From NCBI RefSeq assembly GCF_025717065.2, contig NZ_JAOVZO020000023.1:434001-498000 (forward strand): a DNA stretch of 64,000 bases, written 5' to 3'. The notes under the pieces are model-generated. The model saw only the letters and a list, made by a program, of their open reading frames with translations. It had not been told where the DNA came from and searched no databases. The DNA is from Tahibacter soli (GTDB lineage Bacteria > Pseudomonadota > Gammaproteobacteria > Xanthomonadales > Rhodanobacteraceae). The position numbers were made by a program, and so were the translations under genes. Positions 1 through 9,034 of the stretch are shown here, piece after piece. Each line of letters starts with the position of its first letter. Within the stretch, counting starts at the first letter, position 1.

Positions 1-3000
1 CCGGCAGCGCCTTGCGATCGAGCTTGCCGTTGGCGGTCAGCGGCCACGCGTCGAGCGCGACGAACGCGCCGGGCACCATGTATTCGGGCAGGGTTTCGGC
101 GAGCGCGGCGCGCAGATCGGCGACCGATGGCGCGGGCTGTGCCGGTATCACGTACGCGACGAGCTGCTTGCCGCCGGCCGCGTCGTCGCGCGCGACGACC
201 ACCGCTTCGCGCACGCCGAGCAGCGCGGCGAGCCGCGATTCGATCTCGCCCGGCTCGATGCGAAAACCGCGCACTTTCACCTGGAAATCGTTGCGGCCGA
301 GGTATTCGAGCGTGCCGTTGGGCAGCCAGCGCCCGAGATCGCCGGTCCGGTACAGCCGCGCGTCTGCGTGCGTCGAGAACGGGTCTGGCGCGAAGCGTTC
401 GGCCGTCAGTTCCGGCCGATGGAGATAGCCGCGCGCGACGTTCGCGCCGCCGATATGGATTTCGCCGGCGACGCCGATCGGCACCGGCTGCCCGTGCGCG
501 TCGAGCACGTACAACCGCGTGTTGGCGATCGGCCGGCCCATCGGCACCTTGCCGTCGTGCAGCGACGCGTCGCACCGCCAGAACGTGACGTGCACGGCGG
601 CTTCGGTCGGGCCGTAGAGATTGTGCAGCTCGACGTGCGGCAGCAGGCGATGAAACTGTTCCTGCAGCGACGGCGGCAGCGCCTCGCCGATGCACAGCAC
701 GCGGCGCAGGCTCGCGCACCGCGCTAGATCGGCGTGATCGAGGAAGATCTGCAGCATCGACGGCACGAAGTGCAGCAGCGTAATTTTTTCGTCGCCGACG
801 ATATCGCCGAGATAGCGCGGGTCCTGGTGGCCGTCCGGACGCGCGATCACGAGGCGCGCGCCGCTCGTCAGCGTCACGAAGAATTCCCACACCGAGACGT
901 CGAAGCTGAAAGGCGTCTTCTGCAGTACGTGCTCGCTCGCGTCGAGCCGGTACTCGCCGCGGTTCCAATGCAGAAAATTCAGCACGCCGTCGTGCTGGTT
1001 CATCACGCCCTTGGGCCGGCCGGTCGAGCCGGAGGTGTAGATCACGTAGGCGAGGTTTCCGGCATGCAATCCGAGCGCGCGCGGATCGGGATCGTCGTCG
1101 CGCTGTCGCGCGAGCAGCGAGACGGTGTCGGGTGCATCGAGCACGAGCGTCGCGGCGGCGCCGTCGAGTTCGCGCAGGCGGGCATGCAGCGACTGCTGCG
1201 TCAGCACCGCGACCGGCGCGCTGTCGCCGAGCATGTACGCAAGCCGGTCGGACGGGTAGGCCGGGTCCAGCGGCACGTAGGCGCCGCCGGCCTTGAGTAC
1301 GCCGAGCAGGCCCGCGACCATGTCCATGCCGCGTTCGAGGCACAGCGCGACGCGATCGTCGGGACGGATGCCGAGGTCGATCAGCCGGTGGGCAAGCCGG
1401 TTCGCGCGCCGGTTCAGCGCGTCGTACGTGAGCGATTCGCCGTCGAAGACGAGCGCGACGGCATCCGGCGTCGCGGCGGCCTGCGCTTCGAACAGTTCAT
1501 GGACCAGCGCGCCTTCCGGATAGTCGACGGCGGTGTCGTTGAAATCGATCAGCAGCTTTCTCTGCTCGTCGCCGGTGAGCAGCGGCAGCCGGTCGACGCT
1601 TTCCGCGTCCTGGTCGACCATGGCGGCCAGCAGCGTGTTGAAGTGGCCGGCATAGCGGGCCGCGGTCGCGGCGTCGAAGAGGTCGGTCGCGTATTCGAGG
1701 TATCCGTCCAGCGACTCGCCGCCGTCGGCGAGAAACAGCGACAGGTCGAACGGCGTGGTGCCGCGGTCGATTTCCGTCGCGGTCGCCGACAGGCCGTGCC
1801 ACGCCGACGCGCCGGTGCCGGGCGTGTTGTCGAGCGTCAGCATGGCCTGGAAGATCGGGCTGTAGCGCAGATCGCGGACCGGGTTCAGCGCCTCGACTAA
1901 GCGCTCGAACGGCAGGTCCTGATGCGCGTACGCGGACAGCGTCGTGGCCTTGATCTGCGCCAGGAGCTGCGCCACGGTCGTGTCGGGATCGAGCCGCACG
2001 CGCAAGGCGAGCGTGTTGACGAAGAAGCCGATCAGCGGTTCGAACTCGCCGCGCGGACGATTGGCCGCCGGCGTGCCGATCACGAGGTCGCTCTGGCCGG
2101 CGAGGCGCGACAGCAGCGCCGACCAGGCGCCGAGCAGCACCATGAACGGCGTGACGCCGTGCCGCCGCGCCAGCGCCCGCACGCCGGCCGTCAGTCGTGC
2201 GTCCACCGCGAGCGCCAGGCGGTCGCCGCGGTGGCTGCGCACGGCGGGACGCGTGCGGTCGCACGGCAGTTCCAGCAGTGCGGGCGCGCCTTGCAGCTGC
2301 GCGCGCCAGAAGTCGGTCTGCGTCCGCTGCACGTCGTCGCGCAGGCCTTCGCGCTGCCAGGCGGCATAGTCGGCGTACTGGATCGCGAGCGGCGCCAGCG
2401 GATCGGCACGGCCTTGCGCGAACGCGCCGTACAGCGCGCGCAGATCGCGCAGCAGCACGCCGATCGACCAGCCGTCGGTGACGATATGGTGCTGGGTGAC
2501 GAGCAGCACGTGCTCGGCGTCCGACAGCCGCAGCAGCCGTGCGCGGATCAGCGGTCCGGTGCCGAGATCGAACGGCGCGACGGCTTCCTCGCGGCCGATG
2601 CGCGTCACGGCTTCGTGCTGCTGTGTGGGCGTCATCGCGCGCAGATCGTGCTCGGTCAGCGGCAGTATCGCGTCCGCGGCGATCGACTGCATCGGCTGGC
2701 CGTCGACGGTGACGACGTGCGTGCGCAGGCTCTCGTGCCGCGCGACGACGGCGTCGAGCGCCGCCTGCAACGCGGTGCGATCCAGCGGACCGCGCAAGCG
2801 CACACTGATCGGCAGGTGATAAGCGAGGCTCGCGGCCGGATCGAGCCGGTCGAGAAACCACAGGCGCTGCTGCGCGAACGACAGGGGCAGGGCGGCGGTG
2901 CGCGGCACCGGGGCGATCGCGGCGACGGGCGCGCGTTCGCCGTTGCGCGCGATCGTCTCGGCCATCGCGGCGATCGTCGGCGCTTCGAACAACGTCGCGA

Positions 3001-4960
3001 GCGACAGCTCGACGCCGAACCGTGTCCGCACGCGAGAGATCAACTGCGCGGCGAGCAGCGAGTGGCCGCCGAGCGAAAAGAAACCGTCGCGCGGCGAAAT
3101 CCGCTCGACGCCGAGCAGTTCGCGCCAGATGCCAACGAGCTGCCGCTCCGTCTCGCTGCCCGAGTCGTCGTCGCTTCCCGCGTCGCCGTCGCCCGGCGAC
3201 GCGACCGGGTTGTGCCACGCGTCGATCGCGGCCAGTTCGCCGGCCTCGAACAGCTGCCTGCACAGGCTGCGCTGCAGCTTGCCGCTCGACGTGCGCGGCA
3301 CCTTGCCGGCCTTGACCAGCAGCATCGCCGCGATGTCGAAGATCTCGTGCTGCTCGGCGATCTGCGCGGCCAGCCGCGGCATCACCGGGGCCAGCACGAC
3401 CTTCTGCCGCGCTTCGAGCTCCTGCACGATGACGAGGCGCGTACGCGCGCCGTCCTGCACCGAGAACACCGCGCATCCGTTGGCGCGGAACGCCGGGTCG
3501 ACCGCTTCGATCGTCCGCTCCACGTCCTGCGGATAGACGTTGCGGCCGTTGAAGATCATCAGGTCCTTGATGCGGCCAGAAATATACAATTCTTCGTCGT
3601 GGATGAAGCCGAGATCGCCGGTGCGCAGATAGCACGTCGATTCGCCGGCGATCGTCGCGCCGAAGGTGCGCATCGTTTCTTCGGGCCGGTTCCAGTAGCC
3701 CTTGGCGATCGAAGGGCCGTGCGCCCAGATCTCGCCGACGCGGTCGTCCGCGAGCGCTTCGCACGTGACGGGATCGACGATCCGCACGTGGTGGCCGTTG
3801 AGCGCCGCAAGACCCGTCGACACCGTCTCGATGCATTCGCCGTCGACGTCGTGCCGCACGATCCGGCCCGCCGCGAGTTCGTCCTTGCTCACCGGCAGCA
3901 GCGGCGGACGTCCGGGCAGGCGGCTGCAGCCGCTGCTGGAAATCATCAGCGTCGCCTCGGCCATGCCGTAGCCCGGCGTCATCGCGTCGGGGCGCAGGCC
4001 GCACGGCGCGAAGCGCTCGGCGAAGCGGCGCAGCGTTTCGGGCCGCACCGGCTCGGCGCCGTTCAGGAACGTCGTGAGCGAACGCAGGTCGAGCGCGCGC
4101 ATCTGCTCGTCGGTGACACGGTCGATGCACTGGTCGTAGGCGAAATTCGGCGCCGCGGTGAACACCGCGCGGTAGTCCGAAATCGCCTTGAGCCATCGGT
4201 ACGGACGCATCAGGAACGCGGACGGCGCGAACTGCACGCAGTGGCCGGCCGCGTAGACCGCGTACAGGATCATCCCGATCAGGCCCATGTCGTGGTGCGG
4301 CGGCAGCCACGACACCATCGCCTCGCCGGGCGCGACCGGGTGCGCGGCGTGCATCTGTCCGAGATTCGCGAAGAGGTTGCGGTGGCTGACCATCACCCCC
4401 TTCGGCGTGCCAGTGGAACCGGAGGTGTATTGCAGGAACAGCGTGTCGGTCGACCGCAGATACGGACGGCGCCACGGCTCGGAGGCTTCGCCGAGTTCGG
4501 TCGCGCACAGCCACGTGAGTCCGTCGAGCAGCGCGTCGCCGTCGCGGAGTTCGGCGTCCTGCTGCATCTGCCGCATCTGTCCGACGATGGCCGCGGGCGC
4601 CAGCGCGATGCTCGCCCTCGCGTCGCGCGCGATGCCCTGCAGACGCGGGAACGTGCGCGACGTGGTCGGCGGCAGCGCCGGCACCGCGATCAGCCCGGCG
4701 TATGCACAGGCGAAGAACGCGACGACGTAGTCGAGGCCCGACGGATAGACGAGCAGCACGCGGTCCTGCGCCTGCGTCAGCGACTGCAGGTGCGCGGCGA
4801 GCGCGCGCGCCTTGCCGTCGAGCTGCGCGAACGTGAGCGTGCCGCCCGCGTTGTCGCCGTCGTCGAGATGCGTGAACGCGAGATCGTCCGGCAGGCTCGC
4901 CGCGCGCTCGCGCAGAAGGTCGACCAGCGTGTCGGGGTGTGAATGCGTCGATCGGTCCAT
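1..4960 (-). CDS. FAAL-ACP-C-A nonribosomal peptide synthetase, C-terminally truncated by window edge
   Basis: Loading plus first elongation module of a lipopeptide-type NRPS. It reads without a break from ATG at 4960 to the window edge (1653 codons). Residues about 1-570 are a fatty-acyl-AMP ligase with the AMP-binding motif YTSGSTGTPKG at 178 and ISGRIKDLMIFNGRN later on. An acyl/peptidyl carrier domain follows, with phosphopantetheine serine S634 in LGGHSLLA. A condensation domain carries HHIVTDG at 824-830, and an adenylation domain carries YTSGSTGRPKG at 1308, FDVSVWEF from about 1353 and NGKLDRKALP at the edge. Known for the family: FAAL activates a free fatty acid as acyl-AMP and passes it to the carrier; the C domain then N-acylates the first amino acid. 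A GAGGAA ribosome site precedes the start. It lies 43 bp downstream of the thioesterase in the same operon. The next carrier domain and any further modules lie outside the window. Confidence 0.95.
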   Translation of the reverse strand, partial: MDRSTHSHPDTLVDLLRERAASLPDDLAFTHLDDGDNAGGTLTFAQLDGKARALAAHLQSLTQAQDRVLLVYPSGLDYVVAFFACAYAGLIAVPALPPTTSRTFPRLQGIARDARASIALAPAAIVGQMRQMQQDAELRDGDALLDGLTWLCATELGEASEPWRRPYLRSTDTLFLQYTSGSTGTPKGVMVSHRNLFANLGQMHAAHPVAPGEAMVSWLPPHHDMGLIGMILYAVYAAGHCVQFAPSAFLMRPYRWLKAISDYRAVFTAAPNFAYDQCIDRVTDEQMRALDLRSLTTFLNGAEPVRPETLRRFAERFAPCGLRPDAMTPGYGMAEATLMISSSGCSRLPGRPPLLPVSKDELAAGRIVRHDVDGECIETVSTGLAALNGHHVRIVDPVTCEALADDRVGEIWAHGPSIAKGYWNRPEETMRTFGATIAGESTCYLRTGDLGFIHDEELYISGRIKDLMIFNGRNVYPQDVERTIEAVDPAFRANGCAVFSVQDGARTRLVIVQELEARQKVVLAPVMPRLAAQIAEQHEIFDIAAMLLVKAGKVPRTSSGKLQRSLCRQLFEAGELAAIDAWHNPVASPGDGDAGSDDDSGSETERQLVGIWRELLGVERISPRDGFFSLGGHSLLAAQLISRVRTRFGVELSLATLFEAPTIAAMAETIARNGERAPVAAIAPVPRTAALPLSFAQQRLWFLDRLDPAASLAYHLPISVRLRGPLDRTALQAALDAVVARHESLRTHVVTVDGQPMQSIAADAILPLTEHDLRAMTPTQQHEAVTRIGREEAVAPFDLGTGPLIRARLLRLSDAEHVLLVTQHHIVTDGWSIGVLLRDLRALYGAFAQGRADPLAPLAIQYADYAAWQREGLRDDVQRTQTDFWRAQLQGAPALLELPCDRTRPAVRSHRGDRLALAVDARLTAGVRALARRHGVTPFMVLLGAWSALLSRLAGQSDLVIGTPAANRPRGEFEPLIGFFVNTLALRVRLDPDTTVAQLLAQIKATTLSAYAHQDLPFERLVEALNPVRDLRYSPIFQAMLTLDNTPGTGASAWHGLSATATEIDRGTTPFDLSLFLADGGESLDGYLEYATDLFDAATAARYAGHFNTLLAAMVDQDAESVDRLPLLTGDEQRKLLIDFNDTAVDYPEGALVHELFEAQAAATPDAVALVFDGESLTYDALNRRANRLAHRLIDLGIRPDDRVALCLERGMDMVAGLLGVLKAGGAYVPLDPAYPSDRLAYMLGDSAPVAVLTQQSLHARLRELDGAAATLVLDAPDTVSLLARQRDDDPDPRALGLHAGNLAYVIYTSGSTGRPKGVMNQHDGVLNFLHWNRGEYRLDASEHVLQKTPFSFDVSVWEFFVTLTSGARLVIARPDGHQDPRYLGDIVGDEKITLLHFVPSMLQIFLDHADLARCASLRRVLCIGEALPPSLQEQFHRLLPHVELHNLYGPTEAAVHVTFWRCDASLHDGKVPMGRPIANTRLYVLDAHGQPVPIGVAGEIHIGGANVARGYLHRPELTAERFAPDPFSTHADARLYRTGDLGRWLPNGTLEYLGRNDFQVKVRGFRIEPGEIESRLAALLGVREAVVVARDDAAGGKQLVAYVIPAQPAPSVADLRAALAETLPEYMVPGAFVALDAWPLTANGKLDRKALP

Positions 4961-5003
4961 GACGTCTTGCTTCCTCGGGTGTTCTATGGCGCCGGCAGGT
5001 TCG

Positions 5004-5753
5004 TCAGGCGCACTCGCGCTCGACGAGGCCGGCGCCGATGCAGTCGAGCACGGCCTGCTGCTCGGGCAGGATGAAAAAGTGATCGCCGTCGAACCAATGC
5101 ACGTGGCAATCGGAAAGGGTTTCCCGGCGCCAGCCTTCCACCTGTTCGGCGGTGCGGTTTTCGCGCCGGCCGGCCAGCACGGTGATCGGCATCGTCAGTG
5201 GCAGGCCCGGCCGGTACACGTAGTCGTCGACCAGCGCGAAGTCGGCGCGGATCGTCGGCAGCAGGAGGTCCATCAGTTCGCGATGCGCCAGGACGTCGGG
5301 CGGCGTGCCGTTGAAGTCCTTCAGCACGTCGATCAGTTCGGGATCGGGCAGCGCGTGCAGGCGCCGCGACGGTGCGCGGAACTGCGGCGCGTCGCAGCCG
5401 GAGACGAACAGGTGTTCGGGCATCCGCATGTAATGCAGCTTCTGATAGCGCGCGAGTTCGAACGCGATCAGGCCGCCGAGGCTGTGGCCGAAGAACGCGA
5501 ACGGCAGGCCGTCCTGGCGGCCGATGACCGGCGCCAGCGCCCTGATCAGTTCGGGCAGCGACGTGAACGGCCGCTCGGCCATGCGGGTGCCGCGGCCGGG
5601 CAGCTGCACCGCGCACACTTCGATCGCGGGGTCGAGCCGCGCCTGCCACGGCGCATACACGCTCGCGCTGCCGCCGGCGTAGCAGAAGCAGTACAGGCGC
5701 AGGCGCCGCTTCGCGTTCTTCGGATCGCGCACGAGCCAGGGTGACGTGTGCAT
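5004..5753 (-). CDS. Type II thioesterase of the NRPS operon
   Basis: An alpha/beta hydrolase of 249 aa, the normal length for stand-alone NRPS thioesterases (GrsT/SrfA-D type). The nucleophile elbow GHSLGG has S91, and the C-terminal histidine lies in GDHFFI. The N-terminal RLYCFCYAGGSAS segment is the usual start of the family. Type II thioesterases clear wrongly primed or stalled carrier domains rather than release the product. The gene sits between the exporter (9-bp gap) and the NRPS (43-bp gap) on the same strand. A GAGG ribosome site is formed within and just after the stop codon of the exporter gene, so translation is probably coupled. Confidence 0.93.
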   Translation of the reverse strand: MHTSPWLVRDPKNAKRRLRLYCFCYAGGSASVYAPWQARLDPAIEVCAVQLPGRGTRMAERPFTSLPELIRALAPVIGRQDGLPFAFFGHSLGGLIAFELARYQKLHYMRMPEHLFVSGCDAPQFRAPSRRLHALPDPELIDVLKDFNGTPPDVLAHRELMDLLLPTIRADFALVDDYVYRPGLPLTMPITVLAGRRENRTAEQVEGWRRETLSDCHVHWFDGDHFFILPEQQAVLDCIGAGLVERECA

Positions 5754-5762
5754 CGCGCGGCC

Positions 5763-7430
5763 TCAGACGGTTTCGGCGACGACGCGCGGTTCGACCGCGC
5801 CCGTATCCGCCGCCGCGTGCGGCGCGGCCGGCCGCAGGTGGCCGTCTTCGAGCCGGATCACGCGATCGGCGCAGTGGAAGTACGCATCGTCGTGGGTGAT
5901 GACGACGACGGTCTTGCCGCGCTGCGCGAGGTCCGGCAGCAGTTCGGTGTAGAACACGCGCTTGAACGCGGGGTCCTGGTCGGACGCCCATTCGTCGAAC
6001 ACGCAGATCTGCCGGTCTTCGAGGTACGCCGACACCAGGGCCAGGCGCTTGCGCTGTCCGGTGGACAAGTTGACAGTGGAAAATTTTCCGTTGTCGACGG
6101 TGACCTTGTGCGCCATCTCGAGCTTGCGGATGTAGTGCGTGGCGCGCTGTTCCACCGCTTCGCGGTCGGTGCCGAGCAGCTGCTCGAACAGGTGGAAGTC
6201 GGCGTACACCGCGGAGAAATACCGGCGGTAGGCGTCGAGGTTTTCGGCCGTCACCGGCACGCCGTTGAGCCGGATCGCGCCGCTCTCGGGTTCGTAGAAA
6301 CCGAGAAGGATCATCGCGAGCGTCGTCTTGCCGCTGCCGTTGCCGCCGGCGATGAACAGGATTTCGCCCTGGCGGACGGTCAGGTCCATCGGTCCGAGCA
6401 TGAAGGGCGCGTCTTCGGTCAGGCCCGGGTAGTGGTGGCAGACGCCGCGCAGTTCGAGTTGCAGCGGCGACGCGCTCGCGAACGGGTCCGGTCCGGCCGC
6501 GGCCTCGGTCGGCGTCGCCAGCGCGTCTTCGAGCTGCCGGATCTTGTCGAGCGACACGTTCGCCTGGCGCAGCACCGGCAGGCAGAACACGAGGTCGCTG
6601 ATCGGCCGCACGAGAAACAGCAGGATCAGCGTGAACGTCGTCAGCACGTTCGCGCGCTGCGGCAGCAGCGCCGGAATGACGAACAGCAGGACGCCGATGA
6701 TCGCGTAGAACAGCACCAGCCCGACGTTGGAAATCCACGTGTACGTCGTCATCGTGCCGAGAAAGAAGCGGCGGAAGTCGCGCGCGTCCGGCGCGATGAC
6801 GTCGTCGACGAAGACGCGCCCGCGATCGGCGTTGAGCTGCAGCTCCTTGCTGCCTTCGATCAGGCCGGTGAAATGCACGTACAGGTTGTCGAGCTTCGCG
6901 CGCAGTTTCACCATCTGGCGCAGCGGGTAGCGCTCGGCGCGCAGATACCCGAACAGCGACGCCGTGATGATGCCGGCGAACAGGAGGAACAACGGCCACG
7001 ACAGCCATGCCATGTAGGCGAAGCAGGTCAGGAGGATCACGCCGTTGCCGAGCGCCGCGGGCAGCGCCTGGAACGCCTGCACGAAAGCGCTGATGTCGTT
7101 CGTCATGATCGCCATCAGCTCGGCCTTGCCGATCGCCTGCTGCTTCTTGAGCGGCGTCGCCAGCAGCTTGCGGCTGAGCTCCACGCGCAGCCGCAGGATC
7201 GCCGACTGCACGAGGTGCATCAGCGACAGTTCCGAGATCGATTTCGCCGCGAGATAGGCCAGGCACAGGCCGAAGAACAGCCATGCGTGGGAGGCGCGCC
7301 CTTCGCCGAGGATCGCGTCGCTGATGACCTTGGCGAGGCTCGCGCCGGCAAGGCCGCTCGCGACGCCCGCCACGACGGCGAACAGCACCAGCTTCCACGA
7401 CTCACGAACGAGATAGGAAACGATATTCAT
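5763..7430 (-). CDS. Cyclic-peptide/siderophore ABC exporter, PvdE/SyrD-like
   Basis: A fused permease-ATPase half transporter of 555 aa, the size expected of PvdE/SyrD-type exporters. The N-terminal half has about six hydrophobic segments, beginning MNIVSYLVRESWKLVLFAVV. The C-terminal half has Walker A GGNGSGKTT (K368), signature NLSTGQRKRLALVSA and Walker B QICVFDEWASDQDP, wording typical of this subfamily. An upstream in-frame extension to 7718 exists, but its residues look non-coding, so ATG 7430 was chosen. It is the first gene of the transporter-thioesterase-NRPS operon and probably exports the lipopeptide, or a precursor of it, across the inner membrane. The family also includes siderophore-maturation exporters, so the substrate class is inferred from context. 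Confidence 0.92.
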   Translation of the reverse strand: MNIVSYLVRESWKLVLFAVVAGVASGLAGASLAKVISDAILGEGRASHAWLFFGLCLAYLAAKSISELSLMHLVQSAILRLRVELSRKLLATPLKKQQAIGKAELMAIMTNDISAFVQAFQALPAALGNGVILLTCFAYMAWLSWPLFLLFAGIITASLFGYLRAERYPLRQMVKLRAKLDNLYVHFTGLIEGSKELQLNADRGRVFVDDVIAPDARDFRRFFLGTMTTYTWISNVGLVLFYAIIGVLLFVIPALLPQRANVLTTFTLILLFLVRPISDLVFCLPVLRQANVSLDKIRQLEDALATPTEAAAGPDPFASASPLQLELRGVCHHYPGLTEDAPFMLGPMDLTVRQGEILFIAGGNGSGKTTLAMILLGFYEPESGAIRLNGVPVTAENLDAYRRYFSAVYADFHLFEQLLGTDREAVEQRATHYIRKLEMAHKVTVDNGKFSTVNLSTGQRKRLALVSAYLEDRQICVFDEWASDQDPAFKRVFYTELLPDLAQRGKTVVVITHDDAYFHCADRVIRLEDGHLRPAAPHAAADTGAVEPRVVAETV

Positions 7431-8311
7431 GCGCGGCGTTACTTTGAAGTGGCGAAAGGGATCGAACGACAGGTCCGTGTCGCGCGGCGCCTCGCGGGGC
7501 CGCGTCAATCCGGTAACGACCGCCGGCTCGGAAGTGTGAAAGGCTAACGGTGAAAACGGGTACTTTTTCCAGCGAATACCATTGACTTTCGTTGCGCATC
7601 TGCCGCGAGTTGCAACCGTCGCATCGGCCGATGCGACCGCCTTCTTTCCGCGGCACGCGTTGGAAACGTTGCCGGAACGACAGACCGAACATGCGGCCGA
7701 TAGTTCGCGGCGGGCCACCGGATACTTCGCGAAATCGCTACGTATTCCGGTTGTATCGATTTCCGCCTCCAGGCGGACCGGTCGACGCCGCGCCGAACCG
7801 CAGCGCGATCGTGCGCAGGCGTCGTCTCAAAATCGGCGACTGCGCGGTTCGCGCGATCGACCCCGTCGCAGCCCCCGACATTAGGTGACCACACGAGCGA
7901 ATACCTCTCAGCGCCGGCGTCGCGACTGCGGCGAACGCGTGTCGTCGCGTTCGAAGCGCCCACGTTTAAATTTTGTTATCCGATTCAAAGTCCGGTGCGA
8001 ACGTGCGACGCGAACGCGCACAGATCCGCGCCCGACCGCGGACGCGGAGCCTCGCGAGCCCCATCGAATCCACAACAACGCAAAAAGGCACTCGGGAACA
8101 ACATCGGACCGCGAACTTGCCGTGCGGCGCGTTCCCGTCGGTTACCTGACGCAGGCGCGGGCGATTTGCCGTCACCGTTTTCTCATTCGCGCAACGACGG
8201 CAACGTCGGCGGCGCGCCGAAGCGGTCGGAACCGCCGGCCGGCGCCCGGGGGCGGCCGATAGCTTTGCCGCCAATCCGCGCTTAGCTCGAACGATGCCCC
8301 CGGAGCGCGTC
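7431..8311. other. Intergenic region upstream of divergent NRPS operon and DUF1566 genes
   Basis: About 880 bp separate the two divergent transcription units. Open frames here are short, arginine-rich and mutually overlapping, so no gene is called. A few AT-rich patches occur near 7545-7570 and 7963-7990. I could not assign a convincing promoter, Fur box or riboswitch, though promoters for both units should lie here. Confidence 0.6.
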
Positions 8312-9034
8312 ATGAACGTGATCGGCTTGCCCGCGGCCCTTTGCGGCGCGATTCTGCTGGCTTGTGCGATCCCGCTGCCGGCCTGCGCCGGCAGGCTCAA
8401 CGACACCGGCCAGGTCAATTGCTTCAGCGCCAGCGCGCAGACGGGCACGGTCGGCGTCGCCAGCCCGAACGGGGCGCTTCCCGACCCGCGGTACGAACGG
8501 CAGGACTGCACGCGCGGCCTCGCCGCGGCCGATGCGATGGGCCGGATGGCCAAGGTCGGCGCCTCGGGCACCGAAGGACGCGACTACACCAAGGTCGCCA
8601 ACGACGGTACGTCGCTCGCCGCCGCGGCGGCCCTCGGCAACGGCGCCGAGGACTGGGCCTGCACCCGGGACAACGTCACGGGCCTGGTCTGGGAAGTCAA
8701 AACCGCCGACGGCGGCGTGCGCGATCGCAACAAGACCTACCCGTGGGCGAACGCCGGCACGTATCCCGGCACGGTCAACGGCCTGGCCCTGTGCGGCTAC
8801 ACCGACTGGCGCCTGCCGACGGTGGACGAACTGCTGTCGCTGATCGACGCCGACGCGGTCAATCCCGCCATCGACGGCACGTATTTCCCGAATACGACGA
8901 ACGGCCTCTACTGGAGCGGCATGACGCACGCCGCCGACGCGACGTTTGCCTGGTACGTCCGTTTCAGCGACGGCTTCATCGGCTCCAATCGCGGCAACGC
9001 GCTCGCGGTTCGGGTCGTGCGGGGCGGGCAGTGA
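8312..9034 (+). CDS. Secreted DUF1566 (Lcl C-terminal) domain protein
   Basis: A secreted protein of 240 aa. The signal peptide runs through LPAALCGAILLACAIPLPACAG. The rest is a DUF1566-type domain with typical blocks: GLVWEVKT, TDWRLPTVDELLSLID, GLYWSGMT and a terminal VRVVRGGQ. Domains of this kind (also named Lcl C-terminal) are found in secreted and surface proteins and resemble the formylglycine-generating/C-type-lectin fold; the role here is unknown. An in-frame ATG lies at 8294, but ATG 8312 is preceded by GGAG at a 6-nt spacing and is preferred. The stop overlaps the GTG start of the next gene (GTGA), so the two are probably translated together. Confidence 0.85.
   Translation: MNVIGLPAALCGAILLACAIPLPACAGRLNDTGQVNCFSASAQTGTVGVASPNGALPDPRYERQDCTRGLAAADAMGRMAKVGASGTEGRDYTKVANDGTSLAAAAALGNGAEDWACTRDNVTGLVWEVKTADGGVRDRNKTYPWANAGTYPGTVNGLALCGYTDWRLPTVDELLSLIDADAVNPAIDGTYFPNTTNGLYWSGMTHAADATFAWYVRFSDGFIGSNRGNALAVRVVRGGQ

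Noticed and set aside
1497-4514. 1005-codon minus-strand frame in another register of the NRPS
   Set aside because: No domain motifs, arginine-rich; the register ending in position 2 contains all FAAL, ACP, C and A motifs.
1922-4942. 1006-codon open frame on the plus strand over the NRPS
   Set aside because: Arginine/valine/aspartate-rich composition typical of the antisense of GC-rich coding DNA; the minus-strand NRPS frame has clear motifs throughout.
5748-7547. 599-codon plus-strand frame antisense to the ABC exporter
   Set aside because: Shadow frame with low-complexity RDE/RVE composition and no family features.
7885-8571. Overlapping short frames in the NRPS/DUF1566 intergenic region
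   Set aside because: Arginine-rich, no ribosome site, mutually overlapping.
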